A DNA stretch of 64,000 nt from Arctopsyche grandis (lineage: Eukaryota; Arthropoda; Insecta; Trichoptera; Hydropsychidae), in NCBI RefSeq assembly GCF_051622035.1, contig NC_135360.1:12886001-12950000 (forward strand), in the 5' to 3' direction. The position numbers were made by a program, and so were the translations under genes. Numbering within the stretch: the stretch's first letter is position 1; each line of letters opens with the position of its first letter. The notes below the pieces were generated by a model, which was not told where the DNA came from, did not search any database, and saw only the letters and a program-made list of their open reading frames with translations. Positions 46,901 to 57,909 of the stretch are shown piece after piece.

Positions 46901-47328
46901 TATATACAGAGATACTGATAGAGAGCAGTGCGTGAAATTTTAATTATGTAAATTGACTGCGACAAGCATTCTAAATTAAATCGATTGCGATAAGTTATCT
47001 TTTAATAAGAAATAGCAGTTTCCAAATTTCGTTTAAATTTTTGTAGTATTTTTTACTTCCGATTATTAAATTTTGAGAAAGTTCTATAAGTTACATAAAA
47101 TTTATGTAAACATTTTAAAATTTATAAAAAAATATGTATCGATATTATCTTGCGATATTATATTTACAACAACTCTCGTATTTTACTCCAATTCATCCCT
47201 ATCAAATTCAGGCATCCATTTCGACCCCACTTAATTAGTTTTTCTATTTTATAAAACGAATCACAACCAGTTAATTTATATTTGTCTGATTATAATTATT
47301 AGTATTGTGTATTTCTCTAACTGAATAG
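44000..47328. other. Intergenic, nothing recognised
   Basis: A less AT-rich block at 44,280-44,560 is not open for any recognisable protein. Small frames at 45,460-45,892 and 46,333-46,524 show no domain. Confidence 0.4.
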
Positions 47329-47337
47329 ATACATTTT

Positions 47338-47710
47338 GGGTCTACCCCACGGGATCGAATGTGAAATGCACGAAAAACCAAATATCGGAAGGCAAAGATC
47401 GAAAATCGAAAGATAAAAAAAAGGGTGCATGGTAAACGGTACATACTCACTTAATTTGCGCGAGTAGGATACAACAGGAACAAGAGGAATAGGCTTTTCC
47501 TCCCGTATTCTGCGCGCGCACATTAATACGAGAGGAAAATCCTGTTTCTCTTGTTCCTGTTGTATCCTGCTCGCGCAAATTAAGTGAGTATATACCGTTT
47601 ACCATGCACCCTTTTTTTCTGATCTTTCGACTTAAGATCTTTCGATTTTCAATCTTTGCCTTCCGATATTTGGTTTTTCGTGCATTTCACATTCGATCCC
47701 GTGAGGTGCC
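47338..47710. mobile_element. Fold-back element family 1, copy 4
   Basis: A 373-bp near-palindrome with the same arms and GCGCGCGC centre as copies 2 and 3. Flanks ATACATTTT (47329-47337) and ATAAATTTC (47711-47719) agree at 7 of 9 positions, an aged duplication. The right tip (GTGAGGTGCC) has diverged. Confidence 0.85.
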
Positions 47711-47719
47711 ATAAATTTC

Positions 47720-49590
47720 GTATCTACTGTCCACAATGTCTGTCATGATAATGTTTAAACGCCACCTATTTTCAAAACATCTTAACATTATTTTTAATTT
47801 TAAGCTATAGGTAATTCTGTAGGTTTAACTAAAAAAAGTATCATAGTAATGAAAGGATGTCAGTGTTAATAGCAGCAATAAATGCTTCGTTAATTGACAT
47901 TTTCACTATCAATACATTGTGTCGATCTCGTTTTATGAATTATGCGTGCGAAAGTGGTATATTAGCCATTTTCCCAGCAAAACAAATGGTAGGAGGTTAT
48001 CAGCGATCGGTTAAACAGAGACAGTTAACAGTGGCGGCAGTTCAACTCGGGCACTTGAATAGAGCGGGTTTCAAATCGCAGGTTTGCCGCTTGCTCGGCC
48101 GCTTAAGTCTCTATAAATAAAATATATATTATTATTTTTAAATTCAATGTTTTTCAGGACTCTTTTGTTTTTGTGATTAACGAATATTATATACGCAAAA
48201 TATTATGACAAAGTGTTTAAAAGTTTATTAAATTATTTAACTTAAGAAATAAATATACATAAAAATATTTAAACGTTTAAGTGGCATCATCATGGGGATA
48301 CAGGATTTATTCAGATTTATTATCTTATTCATCGGTGAGTATTAAAACACTAGATAAATACTATTTCATATCAATTCTGATTTTTATATTTTTTGCTGTT
48401 TATGTGTAAGAATGATACTCTATATGTATTATTTATGTGTAACAATATACTGTGAAGAGTTTATAGTTTTTCACGAAATTTTATTGAACTATTATATGTA
48501 TTCAAATTGCTTTGTATCTCAGGAAAATTATTTTAGTTACCAATATACAATTACAGTACAGAATCAAAACAATAATTGGGAAATTAAAAATATTCAAATT
48601 TAAATTGCAGTGTATCCAATATGTTTATGGCTAAACTTGGAACAAAATGTGGTATTGTGATCATCATTGTTTCTCAACGTATCGTTCATCCGTAATAAAA
48701 TTTACGACGATTCCGTTTTTTATTGCAATTTTTACAGCAACATTGTTCAATTAGATGGCGGCCAAGATTTTTTTTTATTTTCGAAATGAGCACTTTTCAA
48801 TTTCCGCTTCCGGCGGAATTCTAGTGATTCCGTAGTTATCTTCGTTACAATTCTGCCATCATTGTCCTTTCGAATACGTCCTTGATACGAATTTCTCAAA
48901 ATTCTGCTCATCTAACGACTGGAACAAATTTAATTAACTGGTTTCACCGTGCGTAACCGTAAAGCCTTCAGGCTCTTTTCTTCAAACGAAACGCCAAGAT
49001 CAATGTCAGTTATGCTGATTTTACAACAATCGTTTCTGGGTTGATTAAGCGCTATATTTGATACACATATAAACACATATAATTGAACAAAAAAGTATTC
49101 ATTTAACTTTTACCATTTAAGTGTTGAGATATTTATTGCCATGTCAATCGTAGTATCGTTTAAGATAAACGCCTTAAGATAAACGCTTAAAATATGAAAT
49201 TTTATGAATTTTATGTACACGCAAAGTTTAAACGTTTACTTGGAATTACATGATAACTTATTCATAAAGCCCTGGAGACAATTTCATAATAGTACGAAAA
49301 AACAGGTATGAAAAAATACGATTATACTATGTAGTATACATATATGTACATATATACATATATATATAAATATATATTAACATAACATCTTTACGCAACG
49401 TTTTTACTATTATTTATGCGTCAAATTTAGGTGAACACTTAAAACATCTATGTATGTGGGAAAAATTTCCTTTTTAGAAAAGTTGAAAAATAAATTAAAT
49501 TAAACATGTTGACAGGTCTTGCCACAAATATTCTTCTACATAATTTATTAGTATAATCGAAAATAAATAATTTGAATTGCCAACAACCGT
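47720..49590. other. Intergenic, nothing recognised
   Basis: The 87-codon frame at 47,857-48,120 has no domain. A GGTTTCAAATC word near 48,067 resembles a B box, but no matching A box or tRNA fold was found. Confidence 0.4.
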
Positions 49591-49915
49591 CTTGAACGTA
49601 CTAGTTTGTTCATACAAGAACCAATCTGTCCCAAATAGTGTACATAGAAAAATGACAACCTAACTAGTTTGTTATTTTTTTTGTTAGATAGTTTGCATAA
49701 ACTATCTAGTATAAGTTCAAGTATTCTCAATCGTTTGCCCCATCTTCCATTTTCTGCCCTAATAATATATTATATTTAATTCCTAGTTCCTATGTCTGAA
49801 ATTTGGTAAATGAAGTCAGTTTTTATCACCCTTATATGCATATACATACATACATATATCCGTCCATTTATTAATTTGTATCCAATTTTAAGTTTAAGTT
49901 TAAGTGTGTATGTAG

Positions 49916-50004
49916 ATGCTGGAATAATTTATAATTTATGTATACCACATAAATTACCTTGAAAGAAAAAAACAGCAACAACCAGGAATTATTCCAGCAT
50001 CTAC
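49916..50004. repeat. 18-bp inverted repeat, 53-bp spacer
   Basis: 49916-49933 is the exact reverse complement of 49987-50004 (word ATGCTGGAATAATT). The match continues weakly outward. Confidence 0.75.
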
Positions 50005-50742
50005 AAACTTAAAATTCGATACAAATTCAAAAATTGACATATGTACATATGTACATATGTACAATTTCTGTTTACCAAGCCATTGATATGTTCATGTAGA
50101 TATTATATAGGTATGTACCAGTGGCGTGCGGTCCATGGATGCGGTGGATGCGGCGCATCCCCTATAACTTTAAAAAGCCAAGAGTATTTTTAATAAATAT
50201 TTGAATTTCGCTTCGATGTATTCTTAGTGATGTACGTGATTATGATGTAGTATATGAGTATATATATATATTTCACATATCACGTGTTTTTTGTTACATG
50301 ATGCATTATATAGGATCGCATAGGCGGCCGGCCGGCCACAGGCGAGTGACGCTGGCGAGTAGACGCGCGCGCGACTGAAGTGCGCGCGCGTCATGGATTC
50401 GGAGTTCGGACCGATCCCATTTGCGCATGCGCACTATGAGGCTGTCATATTCGCGCGGACGCGTTGACACTTGTTTAACCTCTACGGTGGATTCGGTTTC
50501 TCTGTTTGCTTATCTATTGAGTTTCACTTGGAAGCCGCTGTTGATCGATATTTCCGCACGCTACGCCCCAAGTTATTTATCAAAAAGCTAGCCGATTCAT
50601 TTCTTTAGACGAAGTTAATCATTTATACTGTAAGTTGGTTATTTTTTACTTTTGAATTAAGTTTTCATTTAAATTAGTTTCGTCTAACTTTATTTTTAGT
50701 TTACTGTTCCACTACTTACGAGTTTTCATTATTGCCTTTAAT

Positions 50743-52924
50743 ATGGATATCGAAAATAACAATGAGAGTGGACTTGTCGTCGAGATCAATAATAATTGCA
50801 ATTGTTTAATTGAAAATGTGCTGAAAAGAAGATTTGCTTCTCTCCCATTTAATGAAAAGGAGATTATTGTTAAGAGCCCCAAACCCACACCAATATTAAA
50901 TATTCAGTCTAAAACAAAAACATTTAAAAGGTATTTTAACACAGAAACATACGAAAAAATTTCATGGATTTGTGGATGTGCTCACTTAACGAAATTATTC
51001 TGTTGGCCATGTATTTTATTTTCTCAAGAAGTGAATGTCTGGAGTAAATTTGGATTTTCTGACCTAAACAATTTAAGTAAATCGCGCAAGAGACATGAAT
51101 GTTCTCAAGCTCACATATGTTCTGCTGCTCAATTTAAAAAATTTGGAAAGGGACCTCGTATAGAAAATTTTTTAAGTGCTCAATTTAAAGCAAATATTGA
51201 AATGCACAACAAAGAAGTTACTGCAAATAGATACATTTTGTCGAAATTAATAAGCGCGATCTGTTTTTTAGCAAAACAAGAACAACCTTTACGAGGACAT
51301 TTTGAACACCAGGAATCGGAAAATAGAGGGAATTATATTGAGTTGCTGTATCTGTTGAGTGAATCAGACATAAAATTGAAAACTCATTTAGATAACTCTA
51401 CGGTGTTTACTGGACTATCGAACCATATACAAAATGACTTGGTATCCGCAATATCAAAAGTCTTGCTAGATGAGATTAAAACTGAAATACGTGCATCAAA
51501 AATTGTTTCCATAATTGTGGACGAATCTACAGATATCAGTCGCAAAGCTCAGCTATCTACTATTTTTAGATATGTAGATGAAAACAATGAAATTCAGGAG
51601 AGATTTGTTGGATTTGTCGATGTTAGTCCCAATAGAACAGCTAATGCTCTTTTTCAGCACATACGTGAGACCTTGGAAGAATTTGGTTGTTTGGACAAAT
51701 TAATTGCACAAACGTACGATGGAGCGGCTGTAATGTCCGGGGAGCATAATGGAGTGCAACGAAAAATTCGAGATATTTGTCCTAATTCTTTATTTGTCCA
51801 TTGTTACGCTCACAGATTGAATTTAGTTTTGTCGCAATCTGTTAAACATATATCCGGATGCAAACGTTTTTTCAGCCGTATGTTGTCATTTTCAACTTTT
51901 TTTTGTAAGTCTTCAAGAAGAATTTCCCTTCTCGATTGTCAAATAAAAAAACGATTTCCCACTGCTGCCCCTACACGATGGAACTACAATAGCAAAATTT
52001 TTAAATATGATATTAGAATATCAAACAGAATTAATGGAAATATTTAATCAAATAATTAATGATGAAGACGAATGGGATACTGATGCTGTCATAAATGCTG
52101 AAGTCCTTCATCGTTATTTAAAAGAGTTTGAATTCAATTTCAATTTGCATTTATTTTCTGCAATATTTAATTCGGCAGATTTTTTATTTGAAATTTTACA
52201 AAAAAAAACCTTTGACATATCGTATTGCGTAAGTGAAATTAAAAAATTTGTAAAATATTTAGATAACAAAAAAGACGATTTTGATTCATTGTGGAACAAA
52301 GTAATAACTAAAAATTTTAATAGAAAAAGAAAATATGCTGAATGTGAAGAAGATGTGAAAACAACGTATAAACTTCACTATTCTGAAATTTTAGAAACTC
52401 TTTCAGTAAATACAACCAATCGATTTCGAGATATCGAAAATTTAAAATTTCTCGAATTTTTTAACGTCAAAAAATTTAAAGAATATGAAAATAATTTTCC
52501 AGATTTCCTATTGAAATCACTCCACCTAACTTATGGAAAATACTTTGATTTTATGAAATTAAAAAGCGAATTAATTTACATGTACTCAACGCAAGATTTT
52601 CATTTGAAATCTATAAATGACGTAAAGGAATTAATTGTGAAAGATGATCTAATAGACGTTTTGGAACAAGTATTTAGTTTAATACAATTAATTTGTACGA
52701 TACCTTCCACGAGCGCATCGGCTGAACGATCATTTTCGACTATGAAAAGAATTCAAACGTTCACCAGAAGTAGTCAAAGTGAAGAAAGACTCTCTGGTCT
52801 TGCTTTAATTGCAATCGAAAAGAAAATAATGTCAAATTTAAAAAACAATAAAAAATTCTATGATGCGGTTATCGATGAATTTTGTAAAAAGGAACGAAGA
52901 ATAAAATTAAATTTTAAAAAATAA
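50743..52924 (+). pseudogene. hAT transposase (ZMYM1-like), one frameshift
   Basis: Cut-and-paste transposase in two overlapping frames, 50743-52047 (434 residues) and a +1 frame ending at 52924. The break lies near 51,990, just after PTRWNYNS, a word conserved in this group; downstream the second frame resumes with LNMILEYQTELMEIF. Visible domains: an N-terminal TTF-type zinc finger (WICGCAHLTKLFCWPCILF, then HECSQAH), the DUF4371-like catalytic region with VDESTDIS and TYDGAAVMSG, HCYAHRLNLVL, and the C-terminal hAT dimerisation region TIPSTSASAERSFSTMKRI. Apart from the single frameshift the protein is complete, so the copy died recently or the base is a sequence error. It resembles the 'zinc finger MYM-type 1-like' hAT proteins of invertebrates. 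Confidence 0.9.
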
Positions 52925-52940
52925 ATTGGTCGGTTTTTTT

Positions 52941-52973
52941 TTTCAAACAAGGGACAGCATCCCTTGTTTGAAA
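52941..52973. repeat. Subterminal 14-bp hairpin of the hAT element
   Basis: 52941-52954 and 52960-52973 are exact reverse complements with the loop CAGCA, directly after the transposase stop and 18 bp inside the right end. Confidence 0.85.
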
Positions 52974-53535
52974 AGTCACCGCCCGCCACTGGTATGTACA
53001 TAAGTTCCATGGATACTTGAAGAGTTATACTTTAAATTCTTCTGCACGGTTTGCGATTAGGCCTTAGTCTAGCTAGCGTAAAGTCCCTTTTAGCTAATGT
53101 GATCTTAAGTACATTTGCATTTGTGACGTCGTTCTGTTTTGAGTGTTGTGTTCTCCATTTCGATCTTTCACTTACTAGCGCATTTATTAATTGTAAGTTT
53201 ATGAACGCACTAGTTCATTTTAAGATAGCTTTTGACTGTTACCTCTTAAACCAAAGCCCATAATTCGTGCGTAAGCAAACTGGTATGTTCATTATTGAAC
53301 CGGAGAGAACGCTTGAACTGTAACACGTTGTGTGTACATTGTACTGTAATGACAAATCTTAAATAATGTTATTACACATTTTACCACTGAGTAGGTATAT
53401 ATGTGTGAAAATACCAACAAAAATAATATATGATACATTTTTCTAGGAAAATGTAAATTCTTTTCTTCTTCTAAAGTTGAAGTATTTATATTTTAGTATA
53501 GTATATTGGGTATTTTAAATATATCTGCATACATA

Positions 53536-53952
53536 TCATCATCATCATTTACAGCTATTCACCATCCACTGTTGGAAGAAGACCTCTCCAACATCCTTTC
53601 ACTCGTCTCTATTTTGAGCAAGTCTCATCCATACATTTTTTTAGTTTTGTCTAGCCATCTTCCTTGCAGTCTTCCATTTACTTTTTTACATTCTCTCGAG
53701 TACCATTCGAGCTCGTATTTTGTCCTCCTTTCGTTCATTCTTCTAGCTACGTAACTCATATATTGCCATTTTAATCTCTTCACTCTCTCCACTATATCCA
53801 CTACCCTTGTCATACTTCTCTCCCACGTATTCCACTTACTATCTATTCTCGTTACGCCGAGCATACAGCGTTCCATTCTGCATTGTGAAGCATCTTGGCG
53901 TTCAATGTCTAAGTTTCACATCCATACTTTATCACTGGCAAAACACATTGAT
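53536..53952 (-). mobile_element. RTE-type LINE 3' fragment, copy 2
   Basis: The minus strand reads, in pieces, [16 protein letters not shown] and then ERCMLGVTRIDSKWNTWERS, as in the C-terminal region of RTE-like reverse transcriptases. It ends in a (ATG)n tail at 53,536. Broken by stops and frameshifts. Confidence 0.8.
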
Positions 53953-53959
53953 CGAAGAT

Positions 53960-55415
53960 CGAAGATAAAAATATATAGCCAGTTTAAATTAGAAAACTTC
54001 TTCAATTAAATTATTGTTCAGCTGCTCGTATTTACATATGTTCATATTTACATATATACATAAATTGTATATTCATAGTAAAACCTTATAATTTCTCTCA
54101 CTTGAAATATTTTCTATGGCGTAGCTAAGTATATAGATAAACGATTAAAATTCGGATTGTTTATTTTCATTTGTGAACTATTTTCATGGTCGATGGAATA
54201 AAAAGACGTTTGTTTAAAAAAATTGCGGTTTCATAAGATTTCACCTTACCGCATCGGTTTGCACCTTTTTGTTACCGTCACGATTTACTGACCGTGAACA
54301 AAAACATCAAATACATACATATATATCTACTTAAATACTATATTTTGTTACAAAAAATTAATTCAAGCATACGTGACCGTTAAATTAAAGGGAAAATTAC
54401 GATCGATTGAAAGTTTTCCTCCGATTTCTTCTTCGAATCCACGGTGCGATTAAGATTACATCCGAGTTTAATTTGAATCGTCCGGCAATTTGCATAAACG
54501 ATGCGAATCTCTCAGCTCTATTGAGCTTAATTTATAGCCACCGATTATTATGTGTACGCATTTTGCCTAGAAAGTTGGCGTTTAATCGTTGATTCTGTAA
54601 CGACAAATGTAATAAACACAGCTTTACTTTCGTTTGGTCATACATATTGTCGTTACGAACGTCTTTGAATAATCAATTACACGTATGCCATAACAGTAAA
54701 TAATCTTATCTTCAGGCAGGAACTCGACGGATGTGCCAGACTTTTAGACCATTTGATTAGCATATTTGCACATTTGAGTCATATAATAATCAGATTGTAA
54801 ATTAAAAATCGCTAAAAGCATTGAGTGATAGTTGTAAATACAGAAACCAACTTTCACTTGCTGCTTTTTTCGGGTTGATATTAAACACGTCGCATTAGCG
54901 CTTCTGAAATTTTAAATGCATCCGTTTCTTGGAAAAAAAACAAAAATGATTCAAGGCAAATAAATAAATAGGTATATTTAAATGAGCTTTTTATAATCGT
55001 CGTGCACTAACGGGTTTTCACCGAGAAAAAGGTTGTCGTCTCCTGTCCGATGCAGATGAAAGTGACCCACTGACGCTGCTGAACCAGTTTACGGCGATAT
55101 TTGTGCTTTTTTTTCATCCACATCAGCATTAAAAGTGAATCGGTACCGGTTTTCAATTGAAAAGTGCATATTCACTCTCTAGTTGCACTTATGGTAATTT
55201 ATACAACAGAAACCATTTATGTATGTACCTATCTACAGTTCAATTTCTATAAATCATTCGTGTATGTTTCACATAGTTTACTAATATGGAATATACGAGA
55301 ACATTATTGAAACTGGATTGCCAAAGCGAAAACGAATCGGTTTCCAGACAATTATTATATTCATGGTCCAGTACTGGTAGGGTGGATGGTGAAACGATTT
55401 GAAATTCAATTTTTT
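53960..55415. other. Intergenic, nothing recognised
   Basis: No open frame with a domain and no repeat shared within the window. Confidence 0.4.
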
Positions 55416-55419
55416 TTTT

Positions 55420-55830
55420 TTTTTTTTTTACATATATACCAGGAAGGCCTTACATGAAAATCCCAATGCGCCTTCCTGGCCAATTACAAATACAAATGCA
55501 GCATTTTTTTATTATAAGTCGTTGAATTGCGAGACACTGAAAAAACTCGCAAATTAACGAGACATCTATGAATTGTACATAAATTTTTATTGTACATCCA
55601 TCAAATTTCAAATAGTGGTGACATAGTAGGTAGGAAGGATTTTTAGCCAATTTTTTTTTCCGGGAACCGTTTCAACAATGAAATCAGAGAAAATTGGCAA
55701 ACTCTGATAGGAAACGATCAACCTGGAGTCACAAATCCAGGTCTGACCAACAGCATACTCTGAAAAATTCATTTTCATTCAGGGATAGAACCCGGCACCT
55801 TCTTGACGGTAAACAGAAGCTTAACTTAAT
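55420..55830 (-). mobile_element. SINE copy with perfect 3' stem-loop
   Basis: Minus-oriented SINE. The body holds GGAACCGTTTCAACAATG (about 55,662) and GGCAAACTCTGATAGGAA. It has a perfect 10-bp 3' stem (55439-55448 with 55470-55479) with a 21-nt loop and a long A tail. The head near 55,790-55,830 is degenerate. Confidence 0.75.
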
Positions 55831-55834
55831 TAAT

Positions 55835-57460
55835 ATACATAAGTACTTAAAGCATTCGCAGTAATAATTTTAGAATTTTAACAGGCATTTTCAAATAGTT
55901 GAGAACAACTAACATACAAACGTACAGTAGAAAGAATGTGACATATGTATGTATTGAAGAATGTTTGAACGTAGAAATAACACATATAAATGAAAGAAAA
56001 CACCTACAATTATATTTTGGATCTTATTCTTAAAGCAAATATCTTCAATTTTGAAATCAACCATTTTCTTTCATTTATTTCACAATGGTTTTGATGTTTT
56101 GCTTTGAAATGATGTGAGATGAAAGAAGTATTCATTCGGTGGTTTTTCGGGGCCTTTTAAAGATCTCATGGACAAAAGGAATATTTTTCTAATTATTCCT
56201 CTCATTCTTCTAAATATTCTTGTTTGCTTCATAAAATATCAAGTTTTTTAATTAAAAAAATCTTCATTACAATTTTGCGTCACTACAAAGACATTTAAAT
56301 GCAAAAAAGAAAGAAAAACTGTACTATTCAAATCTCATTTACCAGTAAACGGTGAATTAGATAACTGTATGTGGTTACTTTTCCTAAAAACGTCAACTTA
56401 AATTGAATCATAAATAATAAAAAATAAATGTCAGGTGAATAATGTCATTTAAATACATCGATTTTTTTATGTTTTAACCAATCATATTTATTTATTTTAA
56501 ATTTGTACCATTTGAAAGTTTGGATCGTATTTATTGCGATTGGTTGGCATGTGTTGCTACTTTTAAGCAAGCATCAGCGTATGCATCTTTTTGGACATAT
56601 AATATTGAAAATTCCAGAGACTACCTAATCCACAATAAGCCATTTGCATAGATTGTTTATGCAATATACAAATTATGCAATAATATATCTGTATATTTAC
56701 TTTTACTTTTAATTTTCCAATTTACCGGTAATTATCGATGGCCCAATTTTGTTGATTTACCGTTTAACCGGTATACCTGTATTGTTTATTATCCCTACTT
56801 TTGATGGTGTTTATATATTACAATTTTAAAAGTATTGTGAAAATCTAATAAATATTCTCACTTGATAAGGTTTGAACAGTAAATTTTCAGTTGCAGCACC
56901 TATCCACTGACCCATTAGTGTTTTAGATACCAGTATGTTCATAATACAGTGCATTAAATGTGATTTGTCCTAATTTTAATTGCTTGCGATTTAAAGTCAA
57001 CGCCAAATTCGAACTTATTATGAGCCTTGTACGAAACGCCACACGAACGCCGTCTCGTACGATGTTTATTTATCAAGTATACATTTTGTCGTAACGAATT
57101 AATTCCATATAAAGCTTTTCACGAAATGTGCAGAAAGTTTTGAATGCGTTCTGTGTGAGTTTTGAAATGCTTTTTAGTGGCGAACGGTCACGAAGAGTGT
57201 TGCGCAACGGCAGCGTTAACAATACACCACTTGTCAAAGGCGGCGACGGTCGTTTGCTATGAAAAATGCATTTATTATCGATCTTTAGACGACTTTGACC
57301 TGAAAAAGAAGCTCTAACGCCATGCAATAATACGTACCATAATAGATACGTCTTAATTTGGCGGGAAAATTTAACAAAATATTGATGATTTGCAGAAAAG
57401 CTTTACAATTAAAGTAACACGTACATAAAAGTTAAAGTAACACTTTACATAAATATACAA
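55835..57460. other. Intergenic, nothing recognised
   Basis: AT-rich, with no supported gene. The frame at 57,073-57,327 (84 codons, minus) has no recognisable motif. Confidence 0.4.
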
Positions 57461-57464
57461 GATC

Positions 57465-57565
57465 TTGGCAAACTCTGATAGAGAATGATCGACCTGGAGT
57501 AAAATATCCAAGGTCTAGCTAGCAACAACCGGTGGGGTTGAGCCCGTGATCACTTTGTTCGAAAG
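57465..57565 (-). mobile_element. SINE fragment
   Basis: The words TTGGCAAACTCTGATAGAGA and GGGTTGAGCCCGTG (B-box side) match the other SINE copies; only the head-proximal part remains. Confidence 0.6.
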
Positions 57566-57667
57566 CGTTATATGCTAGTCTATGCTACTTACATAATTAC
57601 ATAGGTACTCGTACTACCCGGGTACTAAAGAGTCTAATAATTTAGCGTCCCTATAATGGAAACCTGT

Positions 57668-57700
57668 TGGGGATTCGCCATCCACTGCTGGACGAACATG
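57668..57700 (-). mobile_element. RTE-type LINE 3' tip, copy 3
   Basis: A short match to the 3' end of the RTE-type fragments (CGCCATCCACTGCTGGACGA). Confidence 0.5.
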
Positions 57701-57764
57701 GAGTACATGGAGACTAGGTTCCCGTAAAAATGCACTGAATGTACATAAGAAGAGGTTAGTAAAA

Positions 57765-57908
57765 AAGGGTTAGCACCCTCGGATAACATACAAATTGCAT
57801 TTGATGATTTTTTGTGGAATTCTATTGCGTTAGTTTTTCTTGAGTATATTTGAAAATTTGGATGTCTCGATAGTGCGGCTCTCTTAAGTGCATTTATCCG
57901 ATCACCTA
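57765..57908. mobile_element. Fold-back element family 3, copy 2 (one arm)
   Basis: It matches the element at 31,271-31,500: TTGTGGAATTCTATTGC and the outer end GTGCATTTATCCGATCACC. The opposite arm is missing. Confidence 0.65.
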
Positions 57909-57909
57909 G

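Larger units (their letters stand above)
50119..52991 (+). mobile_element. Near-complete hAT transposon with exact TSD
   Basis: A 2,873-bp element with inverted ends CAGTGGCGTGCGGT (left) and CAGTGGCGGGCGGT (complement of right end), flanked on both sides by GTATGTAC (50111-50118 and 52992-52999). A G+C- and CpG-rich subterminal block lies at 50,320-50,470. The transposase frame fills 50,743-52,924. The perfect 8-bp duplication marks a recent insertion. Confidence 0.95.
49597..53320. mobile_element. TIR element, TTCGTGTATGAACAAACTAG family, copy 3 (interrupted by hAT)
   Basis: The left end (TACTAGTTTGTTCATACAAG) and right end (GCAAACTGGTATGTTCATTA, about 53,274) match the ends of copies 1 and 2. 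The interior has been filled by other sequence, including the hAT element and an inverted repeat at 49,916-50,004. The most diverged copy. Confidence 0.5.

Noticed and set aside
48030-48110. Possible tRNA gene (GGTTTCAAATC near 48,067)
   Set aside because: No A box at the right spacing and no acceptor stem or cloverleaf could be drawn.
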